DNA of 64,000 bases from Gemmatimonadota bacterium (GCA_021324635.1 JAJPIS010000058.1:1-64000); one strand, 5' to 3'. Shown: positions 42,223 to 51,545, counted from the stretch's first letter. A program made the numbers and translations. The notes: generated from the letters alone by a model not told the origin.

Positions 42223-44516
42223 CACCGGGGTCCCGCCGGGCCGTTGTCGGCCGACGCCAGGGCGGCGACGAGCCGCCCGAGCGCATCGACGTCGTGCAGG
42301 TCGGCAACCTCTGCCGGCGAGTGACTGTATCGCAGCGGCCATCCGACGGCGACGTCGACCGCCCCCCACGGGACGAAGGTCGAGCCGTCATTCCCACCAT
42401 TCGTCGTCCCGATCTGCACCGGGATGTGCGCGCGTGCCGCGATCGCCGCCGCCCGCGCGACCTCGTCGGGCGGTGTCACGCTCGAGTTGTCGTGCGACCG
42501 GAGCGCGGGCCCGGCGCCGAGCGGCGCGTAGGCGAAGCGGCGGCTCTCGAGGGGCGCGTCGGACGAGACGAAGGTGTCGACCGCGTACACTCGCCGGACC
42601 GACGGGCCCAGCTCGGCGGCCGCCGCCGCGGCCCCATCCAGGCCGACTTCCTCGCGGACGGACCAGATGAAGATCACCTTGTGCGAGAGCCGAGCCGGGT
42701 CGAGCGCGGTCAGCGCGCGCAGGAGCGCCGTGCATCCAGCGCGGTCGTCGATGGCGCGCGCCGTGAGCCGCGTCGGGCCGAGTCGGGACGCGTGCTTGTA
42801 CCCCGAGACCCGAACGCCGGGGCCGACGCCGCAGCGCGTGAGCGCGGCCGAGTCGACGCCGAGCCAGACGGACATGGTGTCGGGCGCCCGGGTCGTCGCC
42901 TGCGCCCGCGGGACGAAGATGCCGGGGAGTGTGCCCGCGCGCATGCTGCTCACGCGGCACGCTCCGGCCGCGCTCGGCGCGCCGTCGAGGTGCACGAGCG
43001 CCGGCTGGCCCTCCCACAGCGATGAATAGAAGCCGCCGAGCGGCGCCAGCACCGCGATCCCGTCCGATCGGATCCGCAGGATGCGGAAGCCGATCTCGTC
43101 CAGGTGGGCGATGAACACCGCCGTGTCGCGCTCGGGGCCGGCCTCGATGATCAGGTCCCCCGCCGAGTCGACGCGGCTCGGCTGACGGCGCCACGCCGGC
43201 GGCAGCGCATCGCGCACGACATCCCGGACCGGCCCCTCGTGGCCCGAGACGCCGTACGTGTCCGAGAGCCGGGCCATCAGCGCGGCCACGGGCGACAGCG
43301 AGTCAGGTGGTCCCATGGCCGGCGGGGGGCCCGGCACGCCGCGCAGCAGGGCCGCCGTCCAGGCTCCTCCGGCCGGCGTCGCGGCGGGCGATACGCCCGC
43401 CGCCCGGGCGATTTCGGTTGCCAGCGCGGCGACATCGCGGTCACGAACCGTCTCCACGAGCGTCCCCGGGAACCGGGCGCGCACGCCGATCGCGATCGTC
43501 GCCGCGACGTGCGTCCCGCCGTGCGCCGCGAGGCGCGTCGCGCCCTCCGCTCCGGTGAGCGTCCGCCGCATGATGGCGGCGCTGTCCGTCGAGCCGGTGT
43601 CTCGCGCGAACGCGGGGTCGGCGAGCACCAGGGTGTCGATCGACCCTGCCCGCGCCAGGGCCGCCGCCAACCCCTCGTAGCCGTAGGCGTGACGGACACT
43701 GAGGATCCAGGTGGTCTCGCCATGCTCCGGCGCGGCGCCCGCGCTGGCCACGACCGCCGCGCATCCGGCGCGATCCGCGGCCGCCGGCCCGGCGACGACG
43801 TCGGCGAACCGCCAGGGCGGCCACTCCCGAACCACCGGGTCGAGCACACGAATCCCGAGCTGCCCGACCTCGGCCCGCGACCTCGCGCCGACGTCCACCC
43901 AGAGGTCCTCGATCGTGGACGGCGCCTCGGCCGCCGAGCGGGCGCGCCAGAGATGGACGCTGCGGACGCCGACGACGCCCGGACGGGCGCCGCGCGCCGT
44001 CAGGATCCGGATCCGCTGACCTTCGTGGAACTGGTCCCACAGCGGCGAGCGGCGGACACGTTCGGGCAGGTGCAGTCGCACGTACCCGTCGTCGGTGATC
44101 TCGCTGACGATGTACGCCGCCTCATCGAGCCCGCACGCCACGACGCGGCGCGGCGCGCCCGAGCCCCGCCGGAGCACCAGATTGCCGGCATCGTCCGTCG
44201 TCCACCCGCGATGCGATGCGGCGACGAGCGCCGTCGCCTGCCGCTCGTGCCCCGTGGGCGCCACGAGCGCGATCCACTGCGCGACCGCGTCCGCGTACCC
44301 GCCGACCTCGCCCGGCCGCGCCGCCTCCGCTCCCGGTGCCCCCGGTGCTCCCGGTGTGTTCTGTGCCTCCGCGGTCGAGATGGCGCTCGCCGCCAGCAGA
44401 CCGGCGAGCAGACCGGCGAGCAGACCGGCGAGCAGACCGGCGAGCAGACCGGCGACGGCGAGCCGACGCGCTGGCGTGGGCGATGAGCGGGATCCGCGCG
44501 GCGCGGTCACGGACAT
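42222..44516 (-). CDS. Exported protein with two tandem M42-peptidase-like halves, first half degenerate
   Basis: 764 residues from ATG 44516. The signal peptide has a core of repeated LLAG units. The second half (about 410-764) is a complete M42 aminopeptidase: H471 (AHLDEIGF), D590/D591 (AIDDRAGC), E622-E623 (VREEVG), D647 (AVDTFVSSD), H732 (RYSHSPAEVADLHDV). The first half (about 73-405) aligns along its length but has G129 for H471 (CGLDEAAY), A247-D248 for D590-D591 (AAADRAGC), H276-A277 for the EE pair (VRHAYG) and no counterpart of H732 (ARFPGTLVETVRDRDV). So it looks like an internal duplication with an inactive N-half, perhaps for assembly or substrate gating. Overlaps purN (10 bp) and purH (1 bp). 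Confidence 0.8.
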   Translation of the reverse strand: MSVTAPRGSRSSPTPARRLAVAGLLAGLLAGLLAGLLAGLLAASAISTAEAQNTPGAPGAPGAEAARPGEVGGYADAVAQWIALVAPTGHERQATALVAASHRGWTTDDAGNLVLRRGSGAPRRVVACGLDEAAYIVSEITDDGYVRLHLPERVRRSPLWDQFHEGQRIRILTARGARPGVVGVRSVHLWRARSAAEAPSTIEDLWVDVGARSRAEVGQLGIRVLDPVVREWPPWRFADVVAGPAAADRAGCAAVVASAGAAPEHGETTWILSVRHAYGYEGLAAALARAGSIDTLVLADPAFARDTGSTDSAAIMRRTLTGAEGATRLAAHGGTHVAATIAIGVRARFPGTLVETVRDRDVAALATEIARAAGVSPAATPAGGAWTAALLRGVPGPPPAMGPPDSLSPVAALMARLSDTYGVSGHEGPVRDVVRDALPPAWRRQPSRVDSAGDLIIEAGPERDTAVFIAHLDEIGFRILRIRSDGIAVLAPLGGFYSSLWEGQPALVHLDGAPSAAGACRVSSMRAGTLPGIFVPRAQATTRAPDTMSVWLGVDSAALTRCGVGPGVRVSGYKHASRLGPTRLTARAIDDRAGCTALLRALTALDPARLSHKVIFIWSVREEVGLDGAAAAAAELGPSVRRVYAVDTFVSSDAPLESRRFAYAPLGAGPALRSHDNSSVTPPDEVARAAAIAARAHIPVQIGTTNGGNDGSTFVPWGAVDVAVGWPLRYSHSPAEVADLHDVDALGRLVAALASADNGPAGPR
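44395..44454. repeat. 12-bp tandem repeat, five copies, in a signal peptide
   Basis: Five exact copies of AGCAGACCGGCG on the plus strand. On the coding (minus) strand they read as Leu-Leu-Ala-Gly type units that make up the hydrophobic core of the M42 protein's signal peptide. Copy number sets the length of the core without changing frame. Confidence 0.95.
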
Positions 44517-45301
44517 GGGGGTGGTGCCTCCTCGGTCGTCAGCGTGAAGTGCGTGCCGGGTGCGGCGTGCGGCCACCGGCCACGGACCCGCCCGTCGGCG
44601 TCGAGATGGATGCGGCCCGCCGCCACGGCGGCGACGACGCACGGGTAGAGCGCGTGCTCGACCCGGAGTACGCGGGCGGCCAATGCCTCGGGCCTGTCGT
44701 CCGCGAGCACGGGTACGGGCCACTGCGCGATGATCGGCCCGTGGTCGAACTGCTCGTCGACGAAGTGGACGGTGGCGCCGCTGAGCGCGACCCCGGCCTC
44801 GAGGACGGCCGCGTGTACCCGCAATCCGTACATCCCCGCCCCTCCGAACGCGGGCAGCAGGGCGGGATGGACGTTGAGCACCCGGCCGCGAAAGGCGCGT
44901 GTGACGACGTCGGGGACCCGCTTGAGGTACCCGGCGAGCGCCACGAGGTCGATCCGATGCGCGGACAGGAGCGACAGCCAGGCTGCGCCGTCCGCGGGCT
45001 GGTCGATGACCGCGGTCGCGATCCCCGCCTCCCGCGCGATGCGGAGCGCGCCGGCGTCGCGCCGGTTCGACGCCACGAGCGCCACCGTGCCCGGAGCGGC
45101 GGTGGCAGGACCTGCCCCCCGGTCGGCGAGCCGCTCCCGGCGGCGCACGCCGTCGCCGGATCGCGCTCCCTCCTCGGGCTCATGCCGGTCGCGGCCTTCC
45201 GTGTCCTGCCGATCCCGCGACGCGTGCGCGGCGAGGTGCGCGAGGATGGCCCCGAGGTTCGAGCCGGCCCCGGAGGCCAGCACGGCGATGTGCGACGACA
45301 C
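44507..45301 (-). CDS. purN: Phosphoribosylglycinamide formyltransferase with extra charged segment
   Basis: 264 residues from GTG 45301 (the frame extends further upstream but overlaps gmhB in another frame). VLASGAGSNLGAIL is the N-terminal phosphate-binding loop. LVALAGYLKRVPDVV, GRVLNVHPALLPAFGGAGMYG (catalytic Asn and His) and GATVHFVDEQFDHGPIIAQ (catalytic Asp) complete the GART signature. It adds the first formyl group in purine synthesis using 10-formyl-THF. Residues about 27-70 are a highly charged Arg/Asp/Glu/Gly insert between the first helix and second strand that normal PurN (about 200-215 residues) lacks. The 3' end overlaps the M42 gene by 10 bp. Confidence 0.9.
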   Translation of the reverse strand: MSSHIAVLASGAGSNLGAILAHLAAHASRDRQDTEGRDRHEPEEGARSGDGVRRRERLADRGAGPATAAPGTVALVASNRRDAGALRIAREAGIATAVIDQPADGAAWLSLLSAHRIDLVALAGYLKRVPDVVTRAFRGRVLNVHPALLPAFGGAGMYGLRVHAAVLEAGVALSGATVHFVDEQFDHGPIIAQWPVPVLADDRPEALAARVLRVEHALYPCVVAAVAAGRIHLDADGRVRGRWPHAAPGTHFTLTTEEAPPPCP

Positions 45302-45350
45302 GAACGGGAGTTTACCGTGCGCGGGAAGGTGAGGTAAGAGCGCGACGACG

Positions 45351-45896
45351 TCAGCGCGCGAGCACGAGGTCGACCGCGGCCCCGAGCGTCGCGGCCACCG
45401 TCGCATCGCGCCTCGCCGTCGCGATCTCGTCCGGCGGTGTGTCGGGGCCGGGGACGAGGATGCCGGCAGCGCCCAGCGTCGTCGCCGCCGCGATGTCGCG
45501 CCAGCGGTCGCCGATGAGTGTCGAGCGCGCGAGGTCGAGCCCGAGCTCTCGTGCCGCCCGCGCGAAGAGCGTCGGCGCCGGCTTCCGGCACGAGCACGCA
45601 CCACCGACATCCGGGTGATGGGGGCACATGTAGGTCCCGTCGATGGTGACCCCCGCGGCAGCGAGCAGCGCGCCGAGTCGCGCCTGCACGGCCTCGTACT
45701 CGCGTTCGGTCACGAGTCCGCGCGCGATCCCCGATTGGTTCGTGACGATCACGAGTCGGTATCCGGCCGCCCGGAGCCGGGCGAGGCTCGCGGCCGCGCC
45801 GTCCAGAAGCTCGACGTGCCGCGGGTCCGACAGGTAGTGCCGATCCCGAATGATCGTCCCGTCCCGGTCGAGAAAGACGGCGGGTGGCCGGGTCAT
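45351..45896 (-). CDS. gmhB: D-glycero-D-manno-heptose 1,7-bisphosphate 7-phosphatase (HAD family)
   Basis: 181 residues from ATG 45896 (4-bp overlap with selA). The HAD motif I is FLDRDGTII, motif II TNQSGIARG, and motif IV LIGDRWRDI. The zinc-binding loop CPHHPDVGGACSCRKPAP is the GmhB signature, distinguishing it from the HisB phosphatase. It removes the 7-phosphate in ADP-heptose synthesis for the LPS inner core, so the organism should have an outer membrane. The final gene of the selA-gmhB pair, 49 bp before purN. Confidence 0.88.
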   Translation of the reverse strand: MTRPPAVFLDRDGTIIRDRHYLSDPRHVELLDGAAASLARLRAAGYRLVIVTNQSGIARGLVTEREYEAVQARLGALLAAAGVTIDGTYMCPHHPDVGGACSCRKPAPTLFARAARELGLDLARSTLIGDRWRDIAAATTLGAAGILVPGPDTPPDEIATARRDATVAATLGAAVDLVLAR

Positions 45897-47263
45897 CCGC
45901 CGCCGGCGACGAGCGCGCGGGCCACCGTGTCGACGAAGGCGCGGTCGTGGTCGGCCGGCACCGTCCGCAGGTCCAGAAGCACCGCGCCGTCGGCGAGCCG
46001 GCCGATGACCGCCGGTTGCGCCCGCCGGAGCCGTGTCTCGGCCCCGGTCGCGTCGGCGCGGATCGCGACCGCCGCCGACGCGATCCGCGCCGTCGGGAAC
46101 GCGCCGCCCCCGACGCTCGCGACGGTCTCGATGACGTCGCACGTCACGCCGGCACGTCGGAGTCGGGCCGCCGCCGCGTCGGCCCGCTGCCGCACGGCCG
46201 CCGCAGTCGCCGTCAGCATCGACAGCACGGGGACCGTTGCGACGGCGGTGCTCGGATCGCGATAGAGCATGAGTGTCGCCTCCAGCGCCGCCAGCGTGAG
46301 CTTGTCGACCCGGAGCGCGCGCATGAGCGGGTTGGAGCGGAGGCGCGCGACGAGCGCCGCGTCGCCGACGATGACGCCGGCCTGCGGGCCTCCGAGCAGC
46401 TTGTCGCCGCTCATGACGACGACGCTCGCGCCCGCGGCGACCGCATCCCGCGCGATCGGCTCGCCGGCCAGCCCCCAGCGGTCGAGCGGGATGAGGAGCC
46501 CACTGCCGAAGTCATGGAGCAGCGGGAGCCCGCGGTCCCGTGCCAGCGCCGCCAACTCGCCGAGCGACGCCTCGGCCACAAAGCCCGAGACGGCGAAGTT
46601 GCTCCGGTGCACCTTGACGATGGCGCCCGTCCGGGTGGTGATCGCCGCCGCGTAGTCGTGGACGTACGTGCGGTTGGTCGTGCCCACTTCGACCAGCCGC
46701 GCCCCGCTCTTGGCCATGATCGACGGCACACGGAAGCTTCCCCCGATCTCGATCAACTCACCGCGCGAGACGAGCGCCTCCCGCCGGACGGCGAGCGTGT
46801 TCAGGGTCAGCACCAGCGCGGCCGCACAGTTGTTGGCCACGAGCGCGTCCTCCGCCCCCGTGAGCTCCCGCAGCAGCTCGACGCAGTGCGCGGAGCGTGA
46901 CCCGCGGCGACCTCGCTCGAGATCGTACTCGAGGGTCGAGTAGCCGGCGGCGGTGTCGCGAATCGCCGCGATCGCCGCATCCGCGAGCGGGGCGCGCCCG
47001 AGGTTCGTGTGGAGCACGACGCCGGTGGCGTTGTAGACCGGACGGAGCGACGGCTGTTGGCGCTGGACGACCGCGGCCTCCACCGCCGACGCCCATTCGG
47101 CGGCGTCGCGCGGCGCCGCCGCCGGATCGCCGCGCGCGCGGTCGATCACCACCCGCACCGCCTCGGTCACCACCGTCCTCGGCGCCCGATCGAGTAGCGA
47201 CCGCACCCGCTCGTGCGCGAGCAGGGCATTCACCGACGGAAGCTCGCGGCGAGGATCGCTCAT
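45893..47263 (-). CDS. selA: L-seryl-tRNA(Sec) selenium transferase
   Basis: 456 residues, the usual length. The N-terminal domain (LPSVNALLAHERVRSLLD) and PVYNATGVVLHTNLGRAPL are SelA hallmarks. The PLP-binding lysine is in SGDKLLGGPQAGVIVG, with STLEYDLERGRRGSR and NCAAALVLTLNTL forming the tRNA and PLP pockets. The enzyme converts Ser-tRNA(Sec) to Sec-tRNA(Sec) using selenophosphate, so the organism probably makes selenoproteins. selB, selC and selD are not in this window. Overlaps: 4 bp with the Ig-like gene upstream and 4 bp with gmhB downstream. Confidence 0.93.
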   Translation of the reverse strand: MSDPRRELPSVNALLAHERVRSLLDRAPRTVVTEAVRVVIDRARGDPAAAPRDAAEWASAVEAAVVQRQQPSLRPVYNATGVVLHTNLGRAPLADAAIAAIRDTAAGYSTLEYDLERGRRGSRSAHCVELLRELTGAEDALVANNCAAALVLTLNTLAVRREALVSRGELIEIGGSFRVPSIMAKSGARLVEVGTTNRTYVHDYAAAITTRTGAIVKVHRSNFAVSGFVAEASLGELAALARDRGLPLLHDFGSGLLIPLDRWGLAGEPIARDAVAAGASVVVMSGDKLLGGPQAGVIVGDAALVARLRSNPLMRALRVDKLTLAALEATLMLYRDPSTAVATVPVLSMLTATAAAVRQRADAAAARLRRAGVTCDVIETVASVGGGAFPTARIASAAVAIRADATGAETRLRRAQPAVIGRLADGAVLLDLRTVPADHDRAFVDTVARALVAGGG

Positions 47264-48675
47264 CGGAGCGGCGCGGCTCCGGCCCGCGTCCGGCGGCCGG
47301 AATCCGACGGAGCGGGCGACGGCGCAGTCGTGTCCCTGGCCGGCGGGCGGGCCGGTCGCGGCTCCTGGCGACCCGGCGCCCCGCCCGGCTGGGCCGATGG
47401 CGGCCCACCCGCGCCCGCCGGTCCGCGGCGCCGGCGGACGCTGTCCGCCTCGGCCCGCGCCCGGAGCGAGTCCGGCTTGGGCACGCTGAACACGCGATCG
47501 CTCGTCCGCGACTTACCGAGCAGACCGCGGACGCCGATCGCCGTCAGTCGGTAGTAGGTCCCCGCATGGAGCGGGGCGCCGACCTGCACCACGACCTCGT
47601 GCACCGGCGGTGGCTTGCTCGGATGGGGGATCCGCGCGCGTGCGATCGAGTCGCGCCGTGACGCCGCCCGTTCGCGCCGCAGCCGAGCGGCCGCGGTGTC
47701 GCTTGGTGCCAACCCCTGCGCGCCGCGTCGGATCGAGTCCGCCCGGAACGCCGAGTCGCCCCGCGCCCGGGCAGCCGAGTCGACCGCCGAATCGTAGGCC
47801 GCGCCGGACCGGGCGGCGACGAGCGGGATCCGCACCGAGTCGCGCCCCTTGAGCGCGAACAGGGCGGTGTCGATGCGCTGGGCGGTATCGATCCCCCGGT
47901 CGAAGGTCACACGGAGCGTCACACTGTCGCGGACCGTGACCTCCGTGATGCGGGGCCCGATCGTGTCGTGCAGGAACGCAAGCAGCTCGACGCGCGCCGT
48001 GTCGACCAGGTCGACGGCGACGCTGTCCCACATCTCGTACGGGTCGAGGACGTGGTTGTGATTGGCGTCGACGACCCCGCGGACGATGTAGGGACCCGGC
48101 GGCAGGTGCCGCATGAGGAACGCGCCCGTCGAGTCGGCCTGCGTGACGTAGACGACCGTCGTGTCGCTCCGCACGACCGCCTGGACGAGTGCGCGCGGCG
48201 CGGGTTGAGCGGCGATCCAGTCGAAGACCCGCCCGTACACGGTGGTGCTCGGGATCGTCGGCCCGGTCGAGAAGGTGAGGACGGCGCCGGTCCGCCGGAC
48301 GTTGTTGCGGAGGTCCGAGAGTCCGGGGAGCATGGTGATCGTGTACACCGTGTTGGCGCGAAATCCCTTGCGCGGCCGGATCGAGATGCGACTCCGATGC
48401 CAGCCGACGTCCGGCGGCCCGGCGTACGGTGAGACGAGAAACAGCCCCGACAGGTCGGACACGCCCTGTGGCCGTTGGCTCACGACCTCGTCGAACTGAA
48501 TGTCCGCCTCTTTGACGCGCACGTTGACGGCGCTCGTCTCGGGCGTGAACGCCAGGATCGTCGGCGGCTCGTGCCGCTCGGGGCCGCCGGGCGGCGGGAT
48601 CGTCGCCGCGCACGCCCCCAGTCCGAGCGCGGTCGCGCCGACGAGCGCCGCGCGCGCGTGGACCGCAGCCCTCAC
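47260..48675 (-). CDS. Ig-like (SbsA/Big_5-type) lipoprotein
   Basis: 471 residues from GTG 48675, which overlaps the valS stop (GTGA). The signal RAAVHARAALVGATALGLGAC has a good lipobox (LGAC). Next is a Big_5 domain (PTILAFTPETSAVNVRVKEADIQFDEVVSQ, FRANTVYTITMLPGLSDLRNN) and a carboxypeptidase-regulatory-like domain (TVYGRVFDWIAAQPAPRALVQAVV, LPPGPYIVRGVVDANHNHVLDPYE). A low-complexity Arg/Asp/Ser/Ala stretch (about 330-390) and a Pro-rich tail follow. This is the standard plan of the envelope lipoproteins common in Bacteroidota and Gemmatimonadota. Function unknown. Confidence 0.75.
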   Translation of the reverse strand: MRAAVHARAALVGATALGLGACAATIPPPGGPERHEPPTILAFTPETSAVNVRVKEADIQFDEVVSQRPQGVSDLSGLFLVSPYAGPPDVGWHRSRISIRPRKGFRANTVYTITMLPGLSDLRNNVRRTGAVLTFSTGPTIPSTTVYGRVFDWIAAQPAPRALVQAVVRSDTTVVYVTQADSTGAFLMRHLPPGPYIVRGVVDANHNHVLDPYEMWDSVAVDLVDTARVELLAFLHDTIGPRITEVTVRDSVTLRVTFDRGIDTAQRIDTALFALKGRDSVRIPLVAARSGAAYDSAVDSAARARGDSAFRADSIRRGAQGLAPSDTAAARLRRERAASRRDSIARARIPHPSKPPPVHEVVVQVGAPLHAGTYYRLTAIGVRGLLGKSRTSDRVFSVPKPDSLRARAEADSVRRRRGPAGAGGPPSAQPGGAPGRQEPRPARPPARDTTAPSPAPSDSGRRTRAGAAPLR

Positions 48676-51545
48676 GCGCGGCAGAGCGCGTCGACCCGCA
48701 CGCGGAGCTGGTCCGCCCGCACGCCCCACTCCCGTTCCTTGGCGCGCTCCGCCTCCACCACGGGGGGTGGCGCCTTGCCGAGGAAGCGCTCGTCGGCGAG
48801 GCGCTGCCGAACACCGGTGAGCTGCTGCTCGAGCCGTGACAGCTCCCCGCGGAGCCGCGCGCACTCCTGCGCCACGTCGATCACACCGGCCAACGGGACG
48901 CTCAGCGTCGATCCGTCGGGTAACACGGCGGTCGCAACCGCGCCCCGGCTCCCGCCGCCTCCACCGCGGCCGCCAGCGCCCGCCGGGCCGTCGCCCCCGC
49001 CGCCGTCGGCCCCTTCGGCCGCTTCGACCCGCAACCGATACCGGGCCAGCCGACCGATCGCCTCCGCCTCCTCGGCGAAGATCGATCGTGCGTCGGCGGT
49101 CGGCGTGACCACGGCGTCGAGCACGCTGCCGCGGGGGATGTTGTACGTGTCGCGGATCTGCCGGAGCGCGGAGACGGCCTCACGCACGATGCCGTACTGC
49201 GCGGCCCTCGACCGAGCCTCGGCCGTGTCCGCCCGGGTGAGCGGCCAGGAGGCGCGGGCCAGCACGGCGCCCTCCCCCGCGCCCGTCGGCAACCGCTGCC
49301 AGAGCGCCTCGGTGACGAACGGAACGAGCGGATGGAGGAGCCGGAGCCCTCGGTCGAAGACATGCACGAGCACGGCGCGCGCGACCGCGGCGTCGGCCGG
49401 ATCCCAGCCCGGCGCCAGGCGCGCCTTGGAGTGCTCCAGATACCAGTCGGCCAGATCGTTCCAGATGAGCGCGCGCGCCGACTCGACGTACTCGCTGAGG
49501 CGGAGTCCCGCGTCGCGCTCGTCCTCGCGCCATCGGCCGTCCGCCGCCGGGCGCGGCGGCCCCAGGGACGCGTCCACGGCGTCGATCGCCGCATCGAGCC
49601 TGGCCAGGATCCAGCGATCGGCACGCGTGAGCCGTCCCGCGGCGGCCAGCGCGTCGATCTCGGCGTGGGCCACCGGCCCCGACCCGACGTTGGCGAGCAG
49701 GAAGCGCCCGATGTTCCAGAGCTTGGTGACGAAGTTGCGCCCTGGAGCGAAGGACCGCTCGAGGCTCTCCGGATCGAGCACGACGTCGGTGCCGAGTCCC
49801 ATGCCGGCGATCAGCGTGTAGCGCAGGGCGTCTGCGCCGTAGAGCGCGACGACGTCCAGCGGGTCGATCCCGTTGCCCAGGGACTTCGACATCTTGCGGT
49901 GCCGGGTATCGCGCACGATCCCGTGGAGCAGCACCGTGTGGAAGGGGACCCGACCGTCGAAGTGGAGCCCGGCCATGATCATCCGCGCCACCCAGAAGAA
50001 CAGGATGTCGGGCCCGGTGACGAGGACATCGCCCGGGTAGAACGCCCGCCGCGCCGGCGTATCGTCCGGCCACCCGAGGGTGGAGAGCGGCCAGAGCCAG
50101 GACGAGAACCAGGTGTCGAGCACGTCCTCATCCTGGCGAAGCGGCGCGGCGCAGCGCGGACAGCCGGTCGGGTCGTCACGACAGGCGCCCATCCACCCGC
50201 ACGCGTCGCAGTACCAGACCGGGATGCGGTGCCCCCACCAGAGCTGCCGCGAGATGTTCCAGTCCCGGATGTTCTCCATCCAGTGCGTGTACACCCCCAC
50301 CCACCGCTCGGGCACGATGCGGATCGTCCCGGCACGTACCGCGTCGAGCGCCGGCGCGGCCAGCGGAGCCATGCGCACGAACCACTGGTCCGAGAGCCGC
50401 GGCTCGACCACCGTGTCGCAGCGATAGCAGTGGCGCACGGCGAGGGTGTACGGCTCGATCCGCTCGAGGAACCCCGCCTCCCGTAACCGCGCCACGATCC
50501 GGGCCCGCGCCTCGAGACGGTCCAGGCCCACGAGATCGGGCGGCACCCGGCCGGCCGCCGCCGACTCCTCGGCCAGCTCCCCCGATGCATTCATGATCAC
50601 CGGGGCCGGGAGGTTGTGCCGGCGTCCGATCTCGAAGTCGTTCGGGTCGTGCGCCGGCGTCACCTTGACGGCGCCCGTGCCGAACGCCGGATCGACCGCG
50701 TCGTCGGCGATGACCGGGATCTCGAGGCCCACCACGGGCAGCACGAGGGCTCGGCCCACGAGGTCCCGGTATCGAGCGTCCCCGGAGTGCACGGCGACGG
50801 CCACATCGCCGAGCAGCGTCTCCGGCCGTGTGGTCGCCACGGTCACGGCTCGGGTCGGGTCGCCGGCCACCGGGTAGCGGATGTGGTAGAGAGAGCCCGC
50901 TTCCGGCTCGTGCTCCGCCTCCTCGTCGCTCAGCGAGGTGAGGCACCGCGTGCACCAGTGGATGACACGGTGCCCCCGATAGATGAGGCCTTCCTCGTAG
51001 AGGCGCACGAATGCCTCTCGCACTGCCCGGGAGAGCTCGGGCGAGAGCGTGTAGGCGGTGCGTGCCCAATCGGCCGACGCGCCGATCGCCCGGAGCTGGT
51101 GGAGGATGGCTCCCCCGGTCTGGGCGACGAAATCCGCCGTCCGCGCGACGAAGGCCTCGCGGCCGATCGCCCGGCGCGTCGTCCCCTCGCGAGCGAGGAT
51201 CTTCTCCACCGCGTTCTGGGTGGCGATCCCGGCGTGGTCCGTCCCCGGCTGCCAGAGGGCCTCGTCCCCGGCCATGCGCCGCCAGCGGATGAGGAGGTCC
51301 TGCACGATGTTGTCCAACCCGTGGCCGACGTGCAGCACCGCCGTGACGTTGGGCGGCGGCATGAAGATGACGAACGGGTCGCGCTCGCCGCCTGCCCGCG
51401 TGCTCCGCCGCCCATCGGCGGCAAAGGCACCGGCATCCTGCCACAGCCGCGCGACGGCACGCTCGGTCGCCGCGGCATCGTACGTCGCGGGGAGATCGCC
51501 CTCCTGCGGCGCCTGCCGGGGTTCGGACGACACGCCAGCGGTCAT
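48672..51545 (-). CDS. valS: Valyl-tRNA synthetase
   Basis: 957 residues. The HIGH motif is in PPPNVTAVLHVGHGLDN (near residue 70) and KMSKS is exact (551-555). WQPGTDHAGIATQ and WCTRCLTSLSDEEAEHE are ValRS signatures. The editing domain and the C-terminal Val-tRNA coiled-coil (ECARLRGELSRLEQQLTGVRQRLADERF) are present. It also carries cysteines in the zinc region (CDACGWMGAC...CPRC). A TAGATT hexamer at 51557-51552 (minus strand) lies 6 bp before the ATG, so valS may be leaderless, but no -35 was seen. It heads the nine-gene run. Confidence 0.96.
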   Translation of the reverse strand: MTAGVSSEPRQAPQEGDLPATYDAAATERAVARLWQDAGAFAADGRRSTRAGGERDPFVIFMPPPNVTAVLHVGHGLDNIVQDLLIRWRRMAGDEALWQPGTDHAGIATQNAVEKILAREGTTRRAIGREAFVARTADFVAQTGGAILHQLRAIGASADWARTAYTLSPELSRAVREAFVRLYEEGLIYRGHRVIHWCTRCLTSLSDEEAEHEPEAGSLYHIRYPVAGDPTRAVTVATTRPETLLGDVAVAVHSGDARYRDLVGRALVLPVVGLEIPVIADDAVDPAFGTGAVKVTPAHDPNDFEIGRRHNLPAPVIMNASGELAEESAAAGRVPPDLVGLDRLEARARIVARLREAGFLERIEPYTLAVRHCYRCDTVVEPRLSDQWFVRMAPLAAPALDAVRAGTIRIVPERWVGVYTHWMENIRDWNISRQLWWGHRIPVWYCDACGWMGACRDDPTGCPRCAAPLRQDEDVLDTWFSSWLWPLSTLGWPDDTPARRAFYPGDVLVTGPDILFFWVARMIMAGLHFDGRVPFHTVLLHGIVRDTRHRKMSKSLGNGIDPLDVVALYGADALRYTLIAGMGLGTDVVLDPESLERSFAPGRNFVTKLWNIGRFLLANVGSGPVAHAEIDALAAAGRLTRADRWILARLDAAIDAVDASLGPPRPAADGRWREDERDAGLRLSEYVESARALIWNDLADWYLEHSKARLAPGWDPADAAVARAVLVHVFDRGLRLLHPLVPFVTEALWQRLPTGAGEGAVLARASWPLTRADTAEARSRAAQYGIVREAVSALRQIRDTYNIPRGSVLDAVVTPTADARSIFAEEAEAIGRLARYRLRVEAAEGADGGGGDGPAGAGGRGGGGGSRGAVATAVLPDGSTLSVPLAGVIDVAQECARLRGELSRLEQQLTGVRQRLADERFLGKAPPPVVEAERAKEREWGVRADQLRVRVDALCRA

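Noticed and set aside
45893-47263. Selenoprotein gene close to selA
   Set aside because: No extended frame interrupted by TGA with a plausible redox motif was found in the neighbouring genes.
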